Assembly: GCA_028622995.1 (NCBI GenBank)
Contig: JAJQJQ010000013.1
Coordinates: forward strand, 682,001 to 746,000
DNA length: 64,000 nucleotides
Origin: Panagrolaimus kolymaensis
Taxonomy: Eukaryota > Nematoda > Chromadorea > Rhabditida > Panagrolaimidae
Direction of reading: 5' to 3'
Shown here: piece after piece, positions 13,074 to 22,800 of the stretch
Numbering within the stretch: position 1 is the first letter of the stretch
Layout of the letters: each line of letters begins with the position of its first letter
The notes under the pieces: generated by a model
What the model saw: only the letters and a program-made list of their open reading frames with translations
What the model was told of the DNA's origin: nothing
Databases searched by the model: none
Translations under genes and position numbers: made by a program

Positions 13074-13908
13074 GATGATCGCTATTATTTTGAGATTACC
13101 GTAACCATAAATAAGTTAATAAAAATAGAATTAATAAAATAGGTTAATAAAAAAATAAGTAAAAAAGATGTTAGTATTAATTTTTTGTTTTTCCTTCCAA
13201 ATTGTGTCTTTTGAGAGTGCATCGATGTCAAGTAAAAAGACATTTTTTTTGTGGCATTGGGACATATTTTATTTTTATATTTTGAGCGGGCTTTTTTTAT
13301 TAGTTTAGTGTTCGACAATCAATAACTCCCAATTTACAAGTTTACTTAGTTTGAGATGGCATAAAAAAAGACATTTTTCTTTTTGACTGTTTCATCATCT
13401 TTGGCATTTCATTAACAAACATTTTCAATTGTTCGTAACATTTTTTAATCTCTGATGCATTAGTGCTTCATAATAGACAAAAAAAAAAGCCAGAAAGAAA
13501 TATGTAGTTGTAATTTTTTTCCATGCAAAAAAGTTACTCAAAAATTTTTTTTTAATTAACATTTTTTAGACAAACATACAGTATCATTTAAAAGATTAAT
13601 TTTGCTTTTGCTTTAGACCTTAGCGAGGGAAAAAAAATTCATTTAAAAAGATATGAAAGAGATGAAGAAATAAAATTTTCGCCACCACTTAAAATTTCAA
13701 GTTGTTTATTTTTTTGAAAAGCTCTTTAACAATTTATTCAAGTTTGAGTAAATAAATAGACGTTTAGAGAAGATTTTTTAGCGGAAAAGAATAAAAAGTT
13801 TCTTTCTTTTTTATTGATTTATTTTTTATGTTTCCTTTTTTTCTTTGAATACCAAAGATTTTTTATTTATTGTTAATTTTTTTGCAGAAAAAAATTAAAT
13901 TGACCGAT
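13074..13908. other. intergenic, divergent promoter region
   Basis: This spacer lies between two divergently transcribed genes. TTTGCAG at 13881-13887, 22 nt before the next start codon, is a plausible trans-splice acceptor. I see no other element; short frames here are low complexity. Confidence 0.5.
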
Positions 13909-16488
13909 ATGTACGAAAATATGTTTTTTATTGAACATTTGGATGAGCTCGATGAAAAATATAAAATAGCGGTCAAAACCCTTGAAGAAGAAATTCAAAA
14001 AGCTTCAAACAATATTGAAAAGATTAAAATTTTTGATGCGTTTTCAGAAAAATTTACGGTTGTTCCTGAAATATGGGTATATCAAATTGATATGTAAGCA
14101 GGCCTCTTCCTTCGGCCCGTCCAGCCCGGCCCGCGGGCCGGGCCGGGCCGACTTTTGGACGGGCCAGGCCGGGGCGAGGCCGACCATTTTCTAAAAAAAG
14201 AAAAAAAATCAAAGGGAATACCAAGGCAAAAAAAAAAATTGACGGGCCGGCCAAACCAAAAGGGCCGCAGGCCGGGCCGGGCCGAAATCAAGACGGCCAG
14301 GCCGGCAAAACCCGGCCCGTGGAAGAGGCCTGTATGTAAGTTCTTTTTATTTGTAATCTTTGTTGTCGTTGGAAAATTTGTTGAAAATTGATTTTAGTGC
14401 AAAAATTTTTTTGTTTATAAATTTATTTTTTTTTCAATTATTTTATTTTAATTAAATGAATAAATTTTCTTTTCAGGATCGGTAATATCCAAAACGATTC
14501 TTTCCAAAAGCAATTCAAAAAATATTTTATTCATTTTTATTCCAATAAAATATATAATAGAATTTGTTCCGATCTAGAAATAAATCCTTTGCAAGAAGAA
14601 AGATTGCCATTTTTAAAAGCTTTTGAATATCCATATTCTTACATTATTAAATTTGATGATAATGAAATAATGGAAGAAATATATGGTAAAAATAATATTC
14701 ATAATTTTATTTATCCTGAACTCGCTTTAACGTTTCCTCATGATCGATTAGAAGAAATTTATGAGAAATATCGAGAATTTTCTGGTAATTTTCTAATTAT
14801 TTAAATTTTTAAAAATCAAAAAAAGATTTAGATCGCCCAATTCCAAAAGAAATTTTAAATAAATACCAAAAAGCTAAAGAATATCTTCCACAATGTTTAA
14901 TTGAAAATCATAAAAATAATTTTAATTCATGGATTGATGCCCTTTTTAAATGGGGCGATGATAAATTTGCAATACAAACAATTGAATGTAAACTTTCTTT
15001 ATGTTATCATGACACGGCTTTATGGAAAGCTTATATAAATGCAATGAAAAATAAAAATATTAAAGTAAGGGGTTTTAATGAAAAAAGGAACACGAACGAA
15101 CCTAGATTTTTTTGTTTGTTTTTAATTTAAAAATGAAATTAAAAATTTAGAAGGTTTTTTTTCTTCTCAAAAGGTGATTAATTTTTTAGGTGATGCTTCA
15201 AATTCAATTTCGGTATATTCGATTATTTTTAAATGATGATGAAATGAAAGAAAGTTATGAAATTGAAATGAAAAATGCAAAGAAAAACAGCAATAACTTC
15301 CATGATTTGCCTAATTTATTTTATTATTTATTGGATGATAAAATCTCCAATACTTCTGTTCGTCCACAAATGCCTCCACATTACAATAAAAATAATTGCA
15401 AACCGCAATATTTTTCTTTACCAAAAACTATTATGGATTATTTACTAAATTATTCAACTTCAAAAATTCGTTTAAAACTTTTCCAAAGTTGCAAATATTT
15501 TTTTGTTCAAAAACCAACTCCGATTTGTCATAATTTACAAATTTCTTCAAACTTCAAAGAACCAAAGGAATTTTGTTTTCAATCCCTCAAATTAAAATTA
15601 AACGCGGCAGAAGATTTACGAATTGTTTCAGATTTTTATATTTCAAATCGACTTTATTTAAATCACAAAAATGAAAATTTATTACACTCAATAATAATTC
15701 CAAAATTTTATAAATGTGAAGCAAAATTTATTGAAATTTTTAATCAAAATTTAACTTTAAATGATTTTGAATTTTTAATTGGTTCAACTTTCATGAGAAA
15801 AACAAAAGTTGAAAAGTTTACATTTTTTGATGGAATTATTAAAGAAAATGATGGAAGCATTTTTTCCTATGAGGGATTAATTTCAATGCTGCCTTATGCT
15901 TATGATTTAAGGTATGGTATAAGTGACACACAAAACTTCAAGAAATTTTTTTTAAACTAAATTCTCAGAAAAAAATTTTAGTAAAAAAATTTTATTCGAC
16001 AAACATAAAAGTTTGAAGAGTAAAAAATTCTTCCAACAAACATGACAAGTTTCATAAAAAAAACTGAATGAGGAGGAATCCTTTTTTAAAAGTTTTCATT
16101 TTTTTAAATCACACCCATTTTTTAGAATTATTTATGATAGCAATTATTTATTGCTTCAATCAACTATATCCACAGCCATGCCTGAAGAAGAAAGGAAAGA
16201 AAAAATTCGATTCCTTCATCTTGGATATTTTGAACACATTATTAATATAGAAAATTTTTGCCTTTTTCTTTCTGTAAGTTTGACTTTTTTGTTTATTGAA
16301 AAAAAATTTTATATTTTTTTTAGAGTAATTTAGCATTCAATGCAGAATGTTATATCGCTTTTAGTGATAATATTTTGGAAAATTATGCAAACAATATTGA
16401 AAATACAGTGAATGATTATTTTGAGGAAATTTGGAGCGAAAACGCACCAGATTTTGGAGTTTCCGCTGGGTTTAAAAATAAACCATAA
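13909..16488 (+). CDS. HAT-repeat-like protein with an F-box-like central exon, 6 exons
   Basis: Exons 13909-14093, 14477-14784, 14832-15064 (or from 14826), 15190-15911, 16126-16273 and 16324-16488 join in frame to 586 aa. Residues 1-240 are helical, with spaced aromatic pairs such as PEIWVYQIDM and ALWKAYINAM, like half-a-TPR (HAT) repeats of RNA-processing factors (SART3/Prp39 type). The large fourth exon then contains YFSLPKTIMDYLL and LFQSCKYFFVQ, which resemble the F-box-like start of lineage-specific nematode adaptor proteins, followed by leucine-rich segments. The last two exons are acidic and helical again. The model may therefore be a chimera or two genes read together; phase agreement at every junction argues for one transcript. 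The first intron carries a MITE at its 5' end. Function unknown; a protein-interaction scaffold is likely. Confidence 0.55.
14099..14332. mobile_element. GC-rich hAT-type MITE inside intron 1
   Basis: The 234-bp insert has 12-bp terminal inverted repeats (CAGGCCTCTTCC at the left, GGAAGAGGCCTG at the right), GC-rich subterminal GGCC/CCGG blocks and a short A-rich core. It is flanked by a perfect 8-bp target duplication TATGTAAG at 14091-14098 and 14333-14340. Eight-base duplications and CAG-type ends are typical of the hAT superfamily. It has no coding capacity. The duplicated target contains the host gene's 5' splice site, so both flanks carry a usable donor. Confidence 0.85.
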
Positions 16489-16922
16489 GAATGATAGAGA
16501 CTCGATTATAAAAAATAAAATGGAACTATAATTTTTTTTTGTAATTTATGAATTTTTTAAAATCTTTTTACATAAAAAATTTCCTTGAAAAATAAAAATT
16601 TATTTTACAAAGCGTTAAAAATATCCATGTTCGATGATTGAAGTCATCTAAAGAAAATTTGTAAACAAATTTTATTGAATTACAAATATTTATCAAAAAT
16701 AAAGTTAAGTGGAAAAAATGGTTTAAATAAAAAACAATTTATAGTTTTTTGGAAAAACTCTTAAACATCGCTTTTAAAAGCTTTAATAAAAAATACAACA
16801 AAACAAAAAGTGATATAGGTTTATAAAAATAAAATAGGATTTTGAATGTTTTATTAAAAAATTGCAAAATTATTTGTGATAAAAAAACCAATCTTCCAAA
16901 TTGTGCCAGGGAGGCGGAGTTA
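16489..16922. other. intergenic, no gene seen
   Basis: AT-rich spacer between convergent genes. It should hold both 3' ends; AATAAA-like words occur but none is decisive. Confidence 0.5.
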
Positions 16923-17180
16923 TTAGGTAGCAAATTGTTCACAAACACAATGTTTGGGACGTTTACAATTTTTTGATTTCACCATGCATAACCAATATCC
17001 TGCGCAACTTACTGTGCACAGAGGATTGACTTTCTTCCAATTTATTCCCTATAATAAAAACAAATATTTTTTAAAGAGTTCAATAAAATAATAAAAACTT
17101 ACCCAAGCTTGAGCGATTGGAATAACGTTTATGGATTCCATTAAAAATATAACTAAAATAAGAATAGTAAAAAATTTCAT
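16923..17180 (-). CDS. small secreted six-cysteine protein, paralogue A
   Basis: Exon 1 (17180-17103, 26 codons) encodes a start methionine and a hydrophobic signal peptide ending near IPIAQAW. GTAAGT at 17102 and an acceptor ending at 17049 join it in phase 0 to exon 2 (17048-16923), giving 67 aa. The mature part has six cysteines in the pattern C-x3-C-x5-C-x6-C-x5-C-x-C, with CTVSCAGYWLCMVK near its start and CVCEQF near its end. The C-x3-C plus C-x-C spacing recalls cysteine-stabilised alpha-beta peptides, but the fold is not proven. It shares gene structure, phase and motif with the genes at 20002-20291 and 21893-22164. No TATA box like those of the other two was seen upstream. It is probably an extracellular effector peptide. 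Confidence 0.8.
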
Positions 17181-17761
17181 TTTGAATTTAAATTTTTATG
17201 GAGACTGCTTTTGAATAATAATGGAGTGTTCAAAAATTGGAAAACAGTTTCCCTTTTTATTATCTTTTTGTTTTTTTGTTTTCTGAATAATTATTACATT
17301 TTTAAGCGGGTTAAAACGGAAAAGATCGATCGATGCGTCAACGTTCAAATGTTAAATCCATTTAGAAAAAAAAACTTATTTAACATGAACGTCAGCAATT
17401 TTTTGTTGTTGCAAAATAATTTTAATTTTTAGTTTTTCGGTTTTTTAACATTTTTAGTTTAATGATTCACAGAAATCTTGTAATATCTTGAAAAGGAGGT
17501 GGAGTTGGAAAAGGTCTGTTTCATTTCCACGGTTCTTTTAATTATTAAAATTTCGCTATTTTTCAAATTAAGAATTTTTTTCCATGTAAAATCTTTAGTT
17601 TACTCTTTGTTTGAAAAATCTATTTCAAAAACCAAATAAAATTCCTTTCATTCAAAATTTAAGTTTGTTTTTTTGATAATCAAGAAATCCGAATGCGTTA
17701 ACAAATATTTTATTAATTTTTACTCATCTTTTTAAAACCAAACAGAGAAAAATGGAAAGGT
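17181..17761. other. intergenic, no gene seen
   Basis: Spacer holding the upstream region of paralogue A and the 3' flank of the chemoreceptor. The plus-strand frame near 17211 is low-complexity and not supported. Confidence 0.45.
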
Positions 17762-19146
17762 TTAATAATTATGTGTTGTCGTTCCTGTTTCCAATGACAA
17801 TGGTGTTAAATTAATTTTTGATTTCGTGCAATACAATCTTCCACTAATATGTCTCGCATATTTGATTATTACAATTCGATATGGTTTAGTAAAAATTAAC
17901 ATCATAATTGTATTAAAAAATGTATGAGTGGTTCCCATTTGAAATACATATTGATTAAAAACTAAAAAAATATTTATATTTAAAAGAATAAATTTGAAGG
18001 AAGTAAACTAACTTGAAAACCACTCAAAATCAAAAATATATACAATTACAATAACTACAAATGGAATCACGAAAACGAAGAAAGGTAAAAGAATCTAAAA
18101 AAAGAAAGTGAAATTTAGAAAAATTCAAGCTGGCTTTTTCTTGGATTTTTCAAGCAAAAAATAACTTTTAACAAAAAATAGAAAAATATTAGCAAAAAGT
18201 TTTGTGAATTAGCCAAATGTGTTTTATTTATGATTATCAAATTTTTAGGGGCTTGCAGCGATATTTTTTAAACTTTTCTTTCGTGATAAAGTCAAAAATC
18301 TTATAAGTTGCGGCTTTTTATTTAGTATGAAAAATTTTTTTAATATCTTACAGATAAATTTTTTTTATAACTTTTTTATTCGCGAAAAAAAGCTTTGAAA
18401 TTTTTTTTACTTACCTGTAAAATCAAAGAAACAGTCATTTGCCGATGTAATTTCAAAGTTCTAAAGGACATTTTAGATTTTTCCTTTTTCAATGTTGAAA
18501 ATATTTTAATTGATAAATATGCCATAGTTAATAATGCTGCGAATACCAAAATTGCACCGGTAACAATAGCAAAATAAAATATTATTGAACCCGAAATAAA
18601 ACCATAACAAATATTTTTTTGAATAAAATTTATTATTTCTGGATCTTTAATATCCTCAAAATTATTGCCTCTTTCAATTATTCCAATATACAGTGTAATG
18701 GAGGCAGGGAGAGAAAAAGTTAAATGTGCAAAAATTATGCAAATTATCGTGGATTTTTTATAAATTAATTCCCTGTTTTTTATTAGAATTAAATATCGAT
18801 AAAAAAGTGCAGATAAAAGTGAAATTCCACAACCACCAAGAAATTGAGCAAGTAAAGGATAATTTAAAGTTGCTCCAATTTCCCATGGAAATAATTTAGT
18901 TAAAATTCCTGCCGAACAAACAATGGGCAAAGGAAATACAGGCATTGGAACAAATATTAATGCAATATGTAAATCAAAAAGTTGAGACCAAAATAAAATA
19001 TTTAATAAATAAAATTTATATATTTTCATTGAAGCAGAAGAAAATTTTAAAATAAATAAAATTGCAATGGCCGTGGAAGCCATGGATAAAATTACATTGA
19101 AACTCAAAGAAATTTGAATATATTCTTTAAAACTTTTATTAAACAT
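17762..19146 (-). CDS. 7TM chemoreceptor, SRH/STR-like, 3 exons
   Basis: Exons 19146-18415 (244 codons), 18094-18013 and 17961-17762 join in phases 0 and 1 to 337 aa, a normal length for nematode serpentine chemoreceptors. Seven hydrophobic segments can be counted: about five in exon 1, one in exon 2 (ILLPFFVFVIPFVVIVIVYI) and one in exon 3. Family landmarks are the intracellular loop KLHRQMTVSLILQ before TM6 and the TM7 end with HTFFNTIMM followed by TKPYR, which fits the SRH group best. Such receptors sit in sensory cilia and detect environmental chemicals through G proteins. The family is normally expanded, and a second receptor lies at 22801-24038 on the same strand. All splice sites are canonical and no stop interrupts the model. 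Confidence 0.88.
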
Positions 19147-20001
19147 AATTTTTTTCTTTGTATTTAATTTAAAAGAATTATTTTTTTATGCCTTAAAAAT
19201 ATTATTTATTTTTTTAATTAAAATAATTTTTAAAAATTGTACGACATTGAAATTCTCAGAAAAATTATGCTTTCTTACAACTTAACCATACTTTTTTGTT
19301 TTTTGTTAAAAGAAAAAGATTAACGGTCGTTTATTTTTCCTTTAAAAATATGCTCGGGTACCTAAAGTTTATTCATTTTTTTGTTGTTGTGATTGCGTTC
19401 GTGCGAAAATACAAAACACTTTTAAGGAATACATGTGGCAAGGTTTTCAAATTTTTTTTTCTTGCTTGTAGCAAATGTTCAATGTAATAAATAAAAAATA
19501 GCAACGAATTCTGGAAATCCAAAAAATGGCAAACAAATTAGAAATTTCTGCAAATATCAAAAAAATATTCTCAAAGAATTTTAATTATGACTACACAAGA
19601 TTAATTCTAATACTAAAATTTTTTAATTATTTTTCTGACAGTTAATCATGGAAACTGTGAAGGGCCTTGGTCATATTGGACTCGCTTATTTTGGTGGATA
19701 TCCACCCACACAGCCAAAACACCAATAACAAGGAAACCCAAGCATATTTGAGAAACAACGACAAAACAAAAATCATGCAAACTTAAATTTTTCTTTTTCT
19801 TTCCCATCTAATTAACTCTTCACTATTTTGTTCTTTGTTTTTGGATGTTTTCCACAAAAATAAATAATTAAAGAAGTTTTTTATTTTCATTAAAAAAATT
19901 AATTTAAATAAAAATTTGGAGTTTTGTATTTACAAATATAAAAAATAATTTACATTTAAAAAAAAGAAGTGTGAGATGCCAAAAGTGCAATTTTTTTTCG
20001 A
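19147..20001. other. intergenic with one possible short ORF
   Basis: AT-rich DNA upstream of the chemoreceptor. The only non-low-complexity open frame is the 26-codon ORF at 19648-19728, listed separately. Confidence 0.45.
19648..19728 (+). CDS. possible 26-aa short ORF
   Basis: An acceptor-like CTGACAG lies 7 nt before an ATG that opens a frame of 26 codons. The product is glycine-rich (GLGHIGLAYFGGYPP) with no signal peptide and ends in TAA. Its base composition differs from the surrounding AT-rich DNA. It could be a micropeptide, one exon of a gene I cannot assemble, or chance. Confidence 0.2.
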   Translation: METVKGLGHIGLAYFGGYPPTQPKHQ

Positions 20002-20291
20002 TTATCCATCAGTAGCAAATTGTTCACAAACGCAATTTTCGGGTCGTTTACAATCTTTGCTTTTAACTACACATAACCAATATGCTCCACAACTTACAGT
20101 ACAAAATGGATCAACATCACCCCAATCAATTCCCTGAAAGAAAAAAAATGTTTTGGTTAAAAATGTTTTTTTCGAAAAATTAAAAAGAGGCTTACTCGTT
20201 TATCGACAACTTTGGCTTGAACGCTTGGAATAATATCGAGAGTTCCAATTAAAATGAGAGCAACCAAAATAACAGCAACAGATGATTTCAT
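20002..20291 (-). CDS. small secreted six-cysteine protein, paralogue B
   Basis: Exon 1 (20291-20196, 32 codons) gives a signal peptide (VILVALILIGTL) and a short pro-like stretch ending VVDKR, a possible dibasic cleavage site. Exon 2 (20133-20002) follows after GTAAGC and TTTCAG in phase 0, making 75 aa. The mature region has GIDWGDVDPFCTVSC, then YWLCVVKSKDC and NCVCEQF, with the same six-cysteine spacing as paralogues A and C. A TATATAA box lies about 95 bp and an ACTGATAAGA site about 120 bp before the start codon, suggesting strong, perhaps intestinal, expression. It is probably a secreted antimicrobial or other extracellular peptide; the family is not one I can name. Confidence 0.85.
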
Positions 20292-20384
20292 TTTTTTGAA
20301 GGAGATAGTAAATTTTAAAGTTTGAATCGGTAATAATAAAAAAACAAGGCAGATGCTTGATTTTTAGAAACTTTCTTTGCACGT

Positions 20385-20391
20385 TTATATA
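20385..20391 (-). promoter_or_regulatory. TATA box of six-cysteine paralogue B
   Basis: On the minus strand the sequence reads TATATAA about 95 bp upstream of the ATG at 20291. Paralogue C has the same word at nearly the same distance. Confidence 0.6.
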
Positions 20392-20409
20392 TTACTTTTT
20401 TACGGGAAG

Positions 20410-20419
20410 TCTTATCAGT
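20410..20419 (-). promoter_or_regulatory. ACTGATAAGA GATA-factor site
   Basis: On the minus strand this is ACTGATAAGA, the extended GATA site favoured by intestinal ELT-2-type factors in Caenorhabditis. It lies 19 bp upstream of the TATA box of paralogue B. Confidence 0.5.
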
Positions 20420-21194
20420 GAAAAGCTTTGAAAATTATATTTTATGTTTTTTTATTTACATGTTTTTCATTTTTCGCTGCTGATAAAAGATAAATAAAAA
20501 ACATAAAAATAATATTATTTTCTATTTTTGGTAAATTTTTGTTGTTGATCTTTTTTTCCATAATAATTGGCGTCATTGCTAAATTTTGCAGATGCTAAAC
20601 AACTTGAATTTGGTTATTTTTAGATTCCATGTTTTTTATTTATTTATTTTAAAGTTCACCAAGAAAGTTTTATTACCAAAATATTTTTCAAATTTTTTTA
20701 GCTTATCACAACGTAAAAAATAAAATGTTTACATTTGATTAAATTTTATTTTGAGCAAACTTTTTGTTGACGTCATCCGCCCTTAACCTATCCCTTGCTT
20801 CGTATATTTACTTTATATTTTTCATGTATCAAATAAAGCTTTTTTAAATTTATTTGAAAAATGGTCTCTTAAACTTTGACTGTCATTTTTATAATTTTTT
20901 AAATTTTAAAGAAACTAAACAGCTACACAATTTTTGATAAAACTAAAAAAAGCAAAATCGGATATAAGAATATTCCATCTGCGGCAAAGAGAACGAAAGT
21001 GCATTGTTTATTGCTGTTTTTTTTTATGAATGAAAAAAAGCAAAATGAGAATATCTGTTTTAAAAAACTGTACATAAAAATGCATTTATTTTTCAAACGT
21101 AAAAATTAGCATATTTTTCAAAACTGCAGTTTCCCACAAAAAAAGTTTCTGCTTTCTTTCTCTTTGCTTTTTTTATTTCAAAGCAAAATTAATA

Positions 21195-21624
21195 ATGGCT
21201 GATGAAAATTTCCCAAAAGTTGAAGAAAATAAACCTAAAATTCTTGTTGAAACTGAAGATTATATTGATTTTGAATGGAATCCAACAACATCAATCAAAG
21301 AATTATCTGAAAATCAAATATCTCAATATTGTTTTGATCCTACTTTTGAACCTATTCCATATAGTAACGCTGAAAATGTTTTAAAGGTACGTGTTTTTTT
21401 ACACATTTTTTTTAAATGTTTTAATTTTTGTTGATTTTTTTTAGTTCAAATTCAATTGCATTAATTCTTGCGACTCCTCATCCGATGCTGATACTTCTGT
21501 TGCTGCCACTCAAGAAGCTGTAACTTCAACAACAACGACGATGAAAATGATGGCTATTTATGCGGATGGAATATTAATGGAACTATGGAATGATGATATA
21601 AGAATTTGGATGCAAAAAAATTGA
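21195..21624 (+). CDS. small acidic protein, 2 exons, with C-x3-C motif
   Basis: Exon 1 (21195-21386, 64 codons) ends at AAG|GTACGT and joins in phase 0, after TTTTTTAG, to exon 2 (21445-21624), giving 123 aa. There is no signal peptide. The first half is acidic. Across the junction the protein reads EPIPYSNAENVL then FKFNCINSC, which loosely recalls the p53 DNA-binding-domain segment before and including its zinc-binding C-x3-C. That similarity covers only about 30 residues and the rest of a p53 domain is missing, so function is unassigned. A serine/threonine-rich segment (TSTTTTMKMMA) and the end YADGILMELWNDDIRIWMQ follow. The splice sites and clean frame support a real gene. Confidence 0.6.
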
Positions 21625-21892
21625 TTCAATGATTTAATTGTTTTCTTTTCTTTTTTATTTTTGTATGAAATTTTTTAATAGGTTTAATAAATAATAAAAC
21701 TTTTCAATCTTTTTTCTGTGCAAACTTTGTAATAAAACAAAATTTAAAAAATTGTCGTTTTTTTGGTTTTTCTATTGCCTCATTTTTTACAATTTTCTGA
21801 ACTTTATTTTTTTATAAATCACAAGAAAGATAAAAAATTTATCAAATAACCAGATTTGATTTTCAGAAAATAGACAAAATAAAAAATTAAAG

Positions 21893-22164
21893 TTAACCCT
21901 TTCGCGGAAAATCTTCACAAATACAATTTTTAGGCATTTTGCAATTCTTTCCTTTAACCATGCATAACCAATATCCAGAACAGCTTACAGTACAAGGAAC
22001 ATCGACTTTGCCCCAATCAATTCCCTATAAAATCAATTTTTTCTTCAAAACATCAAAAAAGTTTGTAAATAAATAAATCTCACTCCTGCAGCATCAGCAA
22101 CTTGAATGACATCAATGGAGTTGAGCATCAAAACAGCCATAAATAAAACAAATGCAAGTTTCAT
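21893..22164 (-). CDS. small secreted six-cysteine protein, paralogue C
   Basis: Exon 1 (22164-22084, 27 codons) is a signal peptide (LAFVLFMAVLML) ending near VADAAG. GTGAGA and an ATTTTATAG acceptor join it in phase 0 to exon 2 (22024-21893), making 70 aa. The mature part contains GIDWGKVDVPCTVSC, YWLCMVKGKNC and NCICEDF, with the same cysteine spacing as paralogues A and B. TATATAA lies about 95 bp upstream of the ATG. With A and B it forms a dispersed same-strand family separated by a chemoreceptor and a small plus-strand gene. Confidence 0.83.
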
Positions 22165-22800
22165 TTTTTTTTTTTGAGGCGAATTAATAAATATTAAAAA
22201 ATGTTATAAGTAAATCAAAACTAAATTGAATTGGTAAAATAAAAATTACCTTTGCTTATATACAATTTTTTGATACAAGGCGGTGTCAAGTGTGTCAAGC
22301 TAAATCCATGGGATCATGTTTATTCAGATGATTATTAAATGGATTATGTAATAGCAGCTGCAACGTTTGTATATATATTTTGATTTTTATGTGTGACACT
22401 TCCTTAATTATTGTAAATATTTAATTTTAAGAAAAAGTGTAATATTATAATTTTTGTTTGATCAGTATTGCGTTGGTAGTAGTCAATCAAACTTGTTATT
22501 TTTGTATCAATCTTTCAAACTGTGATTTTTTTATTTTCTTAGAATTAAATGAAAGACTGCTTTTATTTTGTTTGTTTTTACAAGAAAAAAAATATTTTGA
22601 TGACGTTAATATTTTTTAAATATATTTATGACTCAAAAATGGCATTCATAAACAAATAGTAAAAAATTATAAAAAAAAGCTTCTTACAACACAATTAAAT
22701 AAAAATTAAATATTGGCTAAAAACTGTAAATTAAAATTGGACGCAAACACTAAATTTTGAGGTAGCTTTAAAAATCATTGAAAATAAAAAAATATTATAA
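22165..22800. other. intergenic, no gene seen
   Basis: AT-rich spacer containing the paralogue C promoter. No coding or repeat signal beyond the TATA box. Confidence 0.5.
22256..22262 (-). promoter_or_regulatory. TATA box of six-cysteine paralogue C
   Basis: The minus strand reads TATATAA about 95 bp before the start at 22164, matching the spacing in paralogue B. Confidence 0.55.

Larger units (their letters stand above)
20292..21194. other. divergent intergenic region
   Basis: Apart from the TATA and GATA sites near its left end, this AT-rich stretch shows no gene. A further GATAAAAGATAA cluster lies near 20482. It separates paralogue B from the plus-strand gene at 21195. Confidence 0.5.

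Noticed and set aside
14054..14391. Pro/Gly/Arg-rich frames around the first intron of the HAT-like gene
   Set aside because: They are produced by the GC-rich MITE and its flanks, not by coding selection.
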